From Cranoglanis bouderius (Eukaryota > Chordata > Actinopteri > Siluriformes > Cranoglanididae): DNA of 64,000 nt. Positions 27,801 through 38,600 of this stretch are shown piece by piece (position 1 is the stretch's first letter; the number at the start of each line of letters is the position of its first letter). The DNA lies in the NCBI GenBank assembly GCA_023630585.1, contig CM042548.1, forward strand, positions 14,225,527 to 14,289,526, written 5' to 3'. Position numbers and translations under genes: made by a program. The notes beneath the pieces are model-generated. The model saw only the letters and a list, made by a program, of their open reading frames with translations, was not told where the DNA came from and ran no database searches.

Positions 27801-30800
27801 AATATTCGCAATAAACAAATACCATTCTTCCGCTACACAATGTAGTCTTGTGGCTTAACAGTAAGCTTTGGTTGCTAAGCAACACAACGGGTAAATATTA
27901 AGGCATTCCATGGACAGAACAATGGTTTATGCTTCGGTATTTTCAAGCATGTTTGATAATAATAAGGCAATAATATGTAATAATATGCCTGAAAATAAAG
28001 CATAAGCATAAAAGGGTTATTGGTTTAAACCCTGGCACAATGAACGTGTCTGAGCCAATCAGATTTAAGAATCGAAAGTCTCCGTTTTATAAAGAGCAGT
28101 AAGTGTCTAACGCAGTGTTTACAACCTCAGCAAAAACACCACTCTGTCCGATCCACTCATACCTGTCAGTACCACACACACTGCCATGTCAGTTTCGCTG
28201 CTTTACTAAGAACAAACCGTTATTCGAATCATATCTGCCCTGCTGAAAAAAACAATAGAAAGCATTACAGAAATTCTAATAGTTTCCACTACATATACCA
28301 TTACAAACCATCAGCTGTTAACCATTAAAACCATTACCAAATGGTTTCCGTTACGTAGCAAAATGTATTAAGGATGTAGGTCCTTAATGGTATCCACTAG
28401 ACACAACATACCACCAATAGAAATTTATCTCTCTACAAGAGAGATAAATCTCTGTGGGTCTCTACAAATTATCAGTAGAGACTCACAGGGACCATTACAG
28501 TTTCCATTAAAACCAATAAAATTCCCATTATAACAATTAAAACTATTAAAAATTCTATGAGGGTTTTTATTGTTTTTTCCAGCAGGGTGCTCATTGGTGC
28601 TCCTTTTCTATTGATGGACAGGATAAAGGGGTGCCAATACATTGTGCAGAGCAACATTCAGTAAATGTACACCTACAAAGTGACCTATATTGTTGGTGGA
28701 CCTGAAAGAAGAGCCAATCATGTGACATCATCGGACCATCGTACTGTAAATCCTACGACAATCTCGTTGTAGTGAGAACTTTCCCACTTCAAGACACTCA
28801 GCTTTCAAATATTTTCCCTTTAAATTTTATTATATTTTGCAGACAGAGTCATTTAGCATGGCTTTTGTTTAAACAGCTGCTCAGGGACACCGTAGACTCA
28901 ACAAACGCCCGGCTTTACCGAGAACACAGCAACTGATTAGATCTCTAGCTCTACATATGTATCTCTGAAAGATCCGTTAGGAAAAAAAAGACTCATCTCA
29001 TTTATATTCAGGACTCATCAACAGCGTCAGTGTCATCCATAAAATATTGTTTACATTCAAGCACCTCGTCAAACCTGCACCACTAAAGCGCAGGGACAAG
29101 GATGGATGCTGAATGGGAATGATCAGAGACATCCATGGCACTGCATCATACACCTGTTTGCATATTTATGCATATTGTATACTTTTAACCAGAAAAACTA
29201 AAAGAGAAAAGTAGTGGATCAGACAAACAATTATTAGTGTTTGGTTTTGTATATATACACCTCACCCAAAATCTATTTCATAAATGTTTACCTTTAATAG
29301 AGACAAGTGGTTAATTATAAATGATACCAGAATGCAATTGAATTCTCAAATCTGATTGGTCAGAAGGTGTGTATTTTTGTATAACTGCATGGCTGTACAA
29401 ATGCGCTCGTTCTAATATGTTATGGTTTCTATAATAACGGCTCATTCACAGGGACTTGTACGGCGGACGTGCCAAATAATTTTAAAAAGTTTGTTTAACG
29501 AAGAAAAACATATACAGGTGCATCTCAATAAATTAGAATGTCGTGGAAAAGTTCATTTATTTCAGTAATTCAACTCAAATTGTGAAACTCGTGTATTAAA
29601 TAAATTCAATGCACACAGACTGTAGTAGTTTAAGTCTTTGGTTCTTTTAATTGTGATGATTTTGGCTCACATTTAACAAAAACCCACCAATTCACTGTCT
29701 CAACAAATTAGAATATGGTGACATGCCAATCAGCTAATCAACTCAAAACACCTGCAAAGGTTTCCTGAGCCTTCAAAATGGTCTCTCAGTTTGGTTCACT
29801 AGGTAAGCCACAAACATTCATTGCCAAAGAAGCTGGCTGTTCACAGAGTGCTGTATCCAAGCATGTTAACAGAAAGTTGAGTGGAAGGAAAACGTGTGGA
29901 AGAAAAAGATGCACAACCAACCGAGAGAACCGCAGCCTTATGAGGATTGTCAAGCAAAATCAATTCAAGAATTTGAGTGAACTTCATAAGGAATGGACTG
30001 AGGCCGGGGTCAAGGCATCAAGAGCCACCACATACAGACGCGTCAAGGAATTTGGCTACAGTTGTCGTATTCCTCTTGTTAAGCCACTCCTGAACCACAG
30101 ACAACGTCAGAGGCGTCTTACCTGGGCTAAGGAGAAGAAGAACTGGACTGTTGCCCAGTGGTCCAAAGTCCTCTTTTCAGATGAGAGCAAGTTTTGTATT
30201 TCATTTGGAAATCAAGGTCCTAGAGTCTGGAGGAAGGGTGGAGAAGCTCATAGCCCAAGTTGCTTGAAGTCCAGTGTTCAGTTTCCACAGTCTGTGATGA
30301 TTTGGGGTGCAATGTCATCTGCTGGTGTTGGTCCATTGTATTTTTTGAAAACCAAAGTCACTGCACCTGTTTACCAAGAAATTTTGGAGCACTTCATGCT
30401 TCCTTCTGCTGACCAGCTTTTTGAAGATGCTGATTTCATTTTCCAGCAGGATTTGGCACCTGCCCACACTGCCAAAAGCACCAAAAGTTGGTTAAATGAC
30501 CATGGTGTTGGTGTGCTTGACTGGCCAGCAAACTCACCAGACCTGATCCCCATAGAGAATCTATGGGGTATTGTCAAGAGGAAAATGAGAAACGAGACCA
30601 AAAAATGCAGATGAGCTGAAGGCCACTGTCAAAGAAACCTGGGCTTCCATACCACCTCAGCAGTGCCACAAACTGATCACCTCCATGCCACGCCGAATTG
30701 AGGCAGTAATTAAAGCAAAAGGAGCCCCTACCAAGTATTGAGTACATGTACAGTAAATGAACATACTTTCCAGAAGGTCAACAATTCACTAAAAATGTTT

Positions 30801-31037
30801 TTTTTATTGGTCTTATGAAGTATTCTAATTTGTTGAGATAGTGAATTGGTGGGTTTTTGTTAAATGTGAGCCAAAATCATCACAATTAAAAGAACCAAAG
30901 ACTTAAACTACTTCAGTCTGTGTGCACTGAATTTATTTAATACACGAGTTTCACAATTTGAGTTGAATTACTGAAATAAATGAACTTTTCCATGACATTC
31001 TAATTTATTGAGATGCACCTGTAATCATTGATGGTGA

Positions 31038-31070
<33 letters not shown>

Positions 31071-32632
31071 GAGACATTTATGGAAGGAGTCTCCAGTGTC
31101 AGCGCTTTGTAACAGTCATGCTACTTTGCAAAGTTTCCAAGCAAAGTCTTCAGGACATTGCTATTATTTCAACATGGGAAGAATACATACACAATAATAC
31201 ATCCCAAAGTGATTTATTCTCTTTATACCACCGCAAATGCTAAAATATTTATTATAGAACGGTATGTTGTACTTTTTAGCCATGAAACAGTTTATAACAT
31301 TATAGCATGTTAAATATGTGTGTATGTCATAACTTATGTTATAGCAGTTATAAACAGTCGTTCCCTCACCATCCTCTCTCACTTGAAGTTAATAATAATT
31401 TTAAAAAACCCTGGAGCTTATCATGTTTTGAGAAACCGAAAAGAAGCGCAAATTCCTCTGTCCTGAAGATGTCAGAAAAGTTAGTTACAACTTTACTGTT
31501 ACAAAGCGCTGACACTGGAGACTCCTTCCAGAAAACATCACTACATCAGTTTTAACTTCATCGACAAACCTCTGTGAATGAGCTATAGAAACAATAAAGT
31601 ATTAGAAAGAGCGCATTAGTATAAACCCGTAATTAGCTGCAGCTGCTGTTGATCAGCCAATCAGAATCCAACAGCACTATGGTATAAAATGATTTAACAA
31701 GGAATATGAGAAAAAAAAGAAACACATTGTTTAAAGATAGTGTTCGACGACTTGTTCCTGTTAGTGTGTTTAATTGTGAGCTTTAAACATGGGAAGGATG
31801 CGCAATATTCTCCTAATATTGTCCTATTTCAGCTTTCCAGAACGATTCTATTGTCCAACTTTGGTGGGCGGAGCCCAAGAGGCAGAATGATATCAGATTG
31901 TGGTGAGGAAGTGTTTATGGTTATCCAATATGGCCACACTGATACTGTTGAACACTGATAGTGCTGAGGTACATGGTAAAGTTTAGCTCATGTTTACAGA
32001 TGACAGAAAGTCCTGTTATGTCCTAAACCACATAAGTACGTTCTGTGTTACATCAGTTAAGAAGTGGGTGTGGTTTGAGGCAGAGATTTACAGAAAAGGC
32101 TTTGGGTTAGATAGGTTCTAGTGCAAAGCCTAAAGAAACAATCCTTGGAGACTTTTGTGTAAGTTTGATGTTTTTTTTTTTTGTTTTTTTTTGATGCCTG
32201 AACTATTCCTTTAACAAAAGGTCAGAGCGAGGTTTACCCAGTGCAGTCGTACGCACCATTAAAGGAAAGCTGACATCCCGCACTTTAACCTCACGGCCAT
32301 GGTTTCATTTCAAATCCAATGTGCCAGACTACAGAGAGAACGAAACCACAGTTGCATCCGAATCCAATTTTACAGACCTCGTCGTACGTCATTTATCATG
32401 TTTCCTACGTATGCGAAGTGAAAGGCTGGCTGTCAGGTTACGCTGCAGAAGAGAATAGAGGGGTAGCGCTGAGGATGGTAGAGGGGAAAAGAGAGGAGAG
32501 GAGATATGGGGATGGGAAAAAGGAGAGGAGCTGAGACCACCCAGCTGACACCTCCCTGTGACGGATGGGCTCTGTATCTGAGGGAATGGCAATCAGCCCT
32601 CCATTGGCTTTCTCCTCAACAGCACCGTATGA

Positions 32633-32670
<38 letters not shown>

Positions 32671-35600
32671 TCTTCTTTTAAAGAAGCCCATACAGATTTC
32701 TCTCTTTCATGTTTTGAAGAAGCACTAGTATAAACATATACAACAAGCTTTTGCCGAATAGATACACCACTATTTGATTTTTTAAAAATTGCTTATTATT
32801 TCCTCAAATATTCATGCATTAGAAATGGACATGATTAGGGTACTGATACCAGTTCCCTCTGTGATGTCCTCTAAACCTCCCGAGGCTACGGCTGCCCTAA
32901 TTCTCTCAGCGTCAGAAGCCGCGCAGGCCAGGAAAGGATGGGGTTTTTATCCATCATTAGATAATCCTTACACATCTCTCGCAGATGCTTGTTATTTTTT
33001 TTTCCCCACCGAATGTTCAGTTTTTATCATTCAGCTTCCAGGCAGAAAGTGTTTTTGTCATGTTAATTAATATGTCGTTTTTTAAAAAATATTTATTTAT
33101 TTATTTAAATATCATGAATCATGATACATCGGGACCGTCTCGTCTAGACTCATATCTGTTAATTAATCACTCTCTATCCCAAAACGTCTCCAGTCTCATA
33201 CTATCAAGGCAGCCCACCCCGAAGAGCTCCGTGAAGCCCTCGCGTATGCTCAGCGTTTCCCGAAAAACGCTGTCTAGAGCCCCGCAGTCTAGCTTTTTCA
33301 TCTCAATAACAGCACTCAGAGAAAAATGACTACCCTGCAGGCAAGAGGGAGACGTATTACTCCTTTAAACACAGTGCCTTCAGATGACTGCCATGTAAAG
33401 GAAGTACAGGCACTTGTGACGAGAGCTCTGTAATAAACCTGGCTTCTTTCTCTTTCTCTCTGTCTCTCTCTCTATCTCTGTCTCTCTCAAAGGGGTCCCT
33501 TTGGAGCAGTTTGTGTCTCTCATGGGGAGGAAGTTATCAGCAGGGGATCCATATGAGAAGACGAGACAGATCTTCAGCGCATTTGATCTACACTGTATGT
33601 TCCTGCTCCATGTCTCCCTCTATCTCTCGTTCTGTCCTCTGCATTGGGTTATACTCCATTTTCCAACATTAGCAGTAGTGTAGGTGCGAATAGTGTGAAC
33701 GTTTCCCTGTATTGAGAAACCGAAAACTTCTTGAGAAACAATCTCGCTTATTAATGGTCTAATTAAAAGTGTAAGGGAAGAATACACTATTATTAGAATA
33801 TATTAGTTTCTACAGTGTTTTATTCCTTTTATATCACAGCAATTTGCCAATGATTTAATTTTCTAATAATTAAAGAACGTCATACTGTTTACGCGTTTAT
33901 GGTTTAATGTTGTGTTTTTGATGTCCATCAAAAAAAAGTTAGTTCCGGTTCTCACTTACGTTATAGCAGCTATAAACAGTCTTTCCCTCACTTTCGAAAA
34001 GCCATATTTAAAATGAAGTATGTTCATGTTATAAGGCATTCATAAGGCATTATACACATTGTTATAGTCTAATTATCTGTAATTTTTTTTGTTACTGTTG
34101 CGGCCAAAAATGCTTGGTGATGCAACTTTTTTGTGCTTCTTTTTGCAGAAAACTACTTGAACTGGCAAAATTGCAATCGCACAAAATAGTTTTGCGCTGT
34201 CTTTTGCAGTGATGTTTGTTTGTAAATGAGACCTTTTAGCTGTATTCATGATTGACGCACGTTAATCAAAGAGGGCTTTGGCTGAATGCGTGTAATGTGA
34301 TGACGTCACATGATGTGCCTTGGCCCAAATCTGCGGAAAATCTGCGGTAATTTTGATAAATTGCAAGCTCCTCTGTATATTGTGTTAGTTTGCTTGATTT
34401 TGCATTAATTTCCGCGATCGTGAAATCCTGGAGTGAGTGATTATGAATTGTCAACATGATGCATTATAAGTAGTGTTCATAACACATTATAACAATACAA
34501 ATAAACTCTTTTAAAGTCTATTAACCTTTAACTCTATTAACCAATAACTTTAACATTTTTAATTAATTACATTTTTTTAAACTGTATTTTATATTGTCAC
34601 TTCAGGACAAAATGTGAAATGTTCTGCTCAAGTCGTGCTTGCAAAGTTGGTTCTGCTCGATCATCCACATTTTCTGAATTCGGGCTTGAACTGATACAGT
34701 AAAACTGACGACATTCTTAACTGTGTTTATAATTGCTTTATAAGCCTTGGAAGCTAAAGTTCGCCGTTATGGTAAGGGGCGTTACATTTCTGACACACAT
34801 TTGAGGTTTTTGACCAATCACAACGCAATGGGTCAGCTGGCCAATCAGAGCACTCTGGGCTTTTCAGAAGGAGGGGCTTTGGAGAAACCGGAACTCAATC
34901 AGAGCTTTTCAGACAGACAGACTGGGAATAGAGATACTGCAATAATGTACAGTATGTGGAAAAATAATATATAAAGTCTGAAGCATGTTAACCTATTATA
35001 TTACACCCAATAAACAAAATAATGAACTTTTAAAATCATCGTATGACCCGTTTAAAAGTTTTTCGCTTTAATCTTTTAGCTAATTAACCAGTTTGATATC
35101 ATCACATGTTTTATTTGTACTATGGTGGCTTCAGTATTTCTGCAGAGCGTTTACGAAGCTTTTCAATTTGCAGAAAGCGAATGATGGGTGAACAGAGGGT
35201 GCTGTGTCTCTCCAGCTCTCGCTGGTGAAATAGGTTGTGCAATCTCAGTGGATCGTCCCCACCTTCTCTAAAAATGTTTGGTGGATATTTCAAACTGCAG
35301 CAGAAGTACGTAGAAATGGCTAATTAAATTGTGTTGCTGAAATAATCTCAGTGAGTAGGAAGGAGAGAATCAGGTGAGAATGAGTGATTCTGGATGGAAT
35401 GGCCAGGGGATCTTTTTTAATTAACCCGGCTGACCGTCACTAAACAGGTGCACGAGTGTATTTATGCAGGGGAAAGCCGTCCTTTGCTCCATCCTTTTTT
35501 CTGTCTTTTTGCTCTGTCCCCTCTGGAACAACTTTCCTCTCTCTGTCTTCATACTCACTTATGGCTTTGAAATGACTTTATAACTTTGAAATGTCTTGCA

Positions 35601-38600
35601 ATTGTTATAGCTTGGCCATTCATATCACACCTTCCTCAAGATTAAAGGTCGGATCAGTCCAAAAGTTTTGTTGCACTTGACAACGTTCTTCTCAAATTCC
35701 AGCACTGAGCTTCAGGTGACTTCTACCACAACGTACCGACTGTACCTTTAAATCTATATAAAAGACAAGTGACTATCAACAAGTACTGAAGCTCGTTTGA
35801 GGTGGGTGTTGATTTGAAATGAGATTGCTAGTGAACCATCAAATTCATCTGAAGAGCCAAATTACTTTGCGAGAGTTCATTCATCCTTTCTTTGAATTAT
35901 TAGCGACCTGAAAATGAGCTCATTTAAGAACGGCAATTAGGAGTCTGCGTCGAACTTTGGAGATTAGACTTTTTGTAACTTTTTGTCAGTAAACAGCAAT
36001 CATTGTGAACTAATTTTAGTTCTGCAACAAGAGAGTTTGCTGAACAACAACAACACACACTATTATAGGATGTTGTATATACAGTACATTTGCAGAAAGG
36101 AAAAAAAAAACCTTGGGTTTTACGTTAAAAACTCCTGTCACTATGGTGGCTCCCTCAAGTGTACAACATTTTTAGTTTTACTATTTAATGGAATGTAATT
36201 TTGGCAGAATATCATGGTGGTGCTTAACAGGGCTACTGTTGTACCTGTTGAGGACTCATTTACATTGTTTTTACTTGTTGATTAATTTTCTATAACCGCA
36301 GCTCTCAGACTGTTGCAGGTGCAAATCACAGGTTTGTATTAACAAGCTCGTTCAAATACGAGTAACAACTTGCTCCATGTAAACAGATTAAAAATCATAC
36401 AGTATGTAATCACTGAAATGTGAATTTATTTTGAAGGAGATGTTTATTTAATATTTATGGAAGGAGTCTCCAGTGTCAGTGCTTTGTAACAGTCAGTGGT
36501 AAAGCTGTAACTTTAAGTTTTCTACCATGGGACAGAAGAGTTTTTATGCTTTTTTCTTGGTAACGTGAAAATACTTCATGATAGGTGGTGAAGCAACGAC
36601 TGTTTATAGATGCTGTAACATAAGTGAGAACAGGAACTAACTTAACATTAAATGTAACTATAAATGGATAAAATAGTACGACGTGTCATTCTTTATTGAG
36701 TCTTTAATTGCTGTGGTATAAGAAGGATAAAATATTCCAGGACTTCAGGGTGGTGACAGTAACTCACAGAGCGTTTTATTCCTCTTAAATACTACTGTGA
36801 TCATTTCCTTTCTAATCAGAAACTGTTGCTGCACATAACTGCATTAAAACGAGATCAGCATTAGAGCAACAACTGCCAGAAAAGCCGTTTAGTTCAAAGT
36901 TTATATCACTGCAACGCGTCTCAATAATTCCATCAGTTCCAGGATAGATTGCCTTTGTTCCTCTGCCAACTTAGCTTAAAACCTCTGTCTGGATTTTCCG
37001 TGCGTGAAGGATCTGACAGCACGCCAACGCCGACGAGCCCTCCGCTGTCTTCAGCTCGCCTGCCGCGGCTGCGTGAGGTGTTTGAAGGCTTCGTCAGCGC
37101 TGTCACCCCGTCCTTGTCTTCAATGGGAACAAATTGAGGGGAAAAGCACGCTTAAGTGTGCTGCCTCTATCCTGAGCCGTGTGGCAGCGTGCCCGGTGAT
37201 AGAGTGTGCTTGGCACCGCCAGAAAACCTGTCATTTTCTCACACAGGCCCCACCTCTCCATCAAAGCAGACCACACACTTCAGCTCTCCATCCTACCTGT
37301 AACAACACCAGCTCAGTACTGTGTGGGTTTTTATGTCAAATCGTGCATTCTATATAGCAAACTTACCTATCTACACTTTATATTAATATTACATTAGTTA
37401 AAGAAGTACTTTTTAGAACAAGTGCCCTCGCTCTATTCTCTGTATAGAGATTAGCTTTGAAAATTGCTAAAATGTTGCTGACATTAAAAGCATTAATACC
37501 ACATGAAAGACCTTAACAAAACTATTAAAACCCAGCACAAATCCACAATATGTGATTATATGATTAATTTAATATGTGCTTGGTGGTTAACTTGAAGTAA
37601 CATTAGTGCATATTTACTGCACTGGTTAATATTAATAAATTAGAAGAAAGGACCTCATTCATGAATTTTTAAGTAATGTTGTGTGTAAATGTTTGCGTAA
37701 GACAAACTTTTAGAAAGCAAAAATTTTCCACAGGATTTACAAAAGTTTCTTACTCGTGTGTGTGTGTATGTTGATCACCCGTAAAGTGCAAAACCTGTTC
37801 CTAACACAGCTCATTTGCATGTAGTGACGCCCACAAAACTCCATAAAAGGTCATGTGCATAGACAGCTGGGAGCATGAAATGAACAGTCAGGGTAAAGGC
37901 TGAAAGACAGAAGTGGAAGTTATTTTGACTCACTTCTATGCCAATAAAATATTTAATGTTATATAATATTAATAATAATAAGCAAGCGGTAAATCTTCCG
38001 TCAGCTGAGGCGTCTGTTTGTGGCTTACGGCTCTGCGCAGACAGACTAGACCGTCCTCCGTTTATACACCGGTATTTCTTTAGCCATAAATGAATGATTA
38101 GTTTTATTTGTTTTATTTTTAACCGTTTTTGTAAGCAGTGTTCTGGATGGTACTCTTAGTCCCTGACCTAGTGAACTAGCATGAGGATGTGTTTTTGACA
38201 GAGACTCCAAGGCTGTAAACTTTAATGTTTATTTTAACCTATAAATAAAAATAAGTCACACATATTTTGCTAGATGTTGCTAATTAGCTGAGCATAACCA
38301 CTAAAGCCATTGAATAAATATTTATTGAGGTTCATTAAGTAATTAACATTTAAACAAACATCAGGAAGTGTATGAGGTGTGTTGAAGTGGAGTTAATTGC
38401 TGTCCTATATAACAGCACGTTCTGAGGTGTTTTATTCCTCTTACACCACAGAAATGTGCAGCAATTCGAATTTTTAATGGAAGAATGACACTACTTACTG
38501 TTTATCCATATATAGTTACATTTAGTGTTGTGAAAAATTAATGGTGTAAGTAATGTGTAAGTGAAATCATCACCTGTTAGCCGACGCCTAGAGTATATAT

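Larger units (their letters stand above)
25838..28237. other. EFCAB11 intron 3, first part
   Basis: Holds a poly-A (26197-26217), foldback A copy 6 and family B copy 2. The stretch 26220-26700 is unique and of balanced composition, with no coding match. Confidence 0.55.
29324..31685. repeat. Foldback repeat family A, copy 7, hosting the Tc1 insertion
   Basis: The outer ends are inverted (ATACCAGAATG at 29324; the complement of ATACCATAGTG at 31685). The next blocks also pair: TCTGATTGGTCAG at the left, GCCAATCAGAATCCAACAGC at the right. Without the 1.5-kb Tc1 the element is about 850 bp. The right arm also holds a ~29-bp poly-T (31040-31068). This copy best shows the family's full extent. 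Confidence 0.8.

Noticed and set aside
29778..30614. Tc1 transposase as an active host gene
   Set aside because: Frame breaks before the family C-terminus and the N-terminus is short; it lies within TIRs and is an element remnant.
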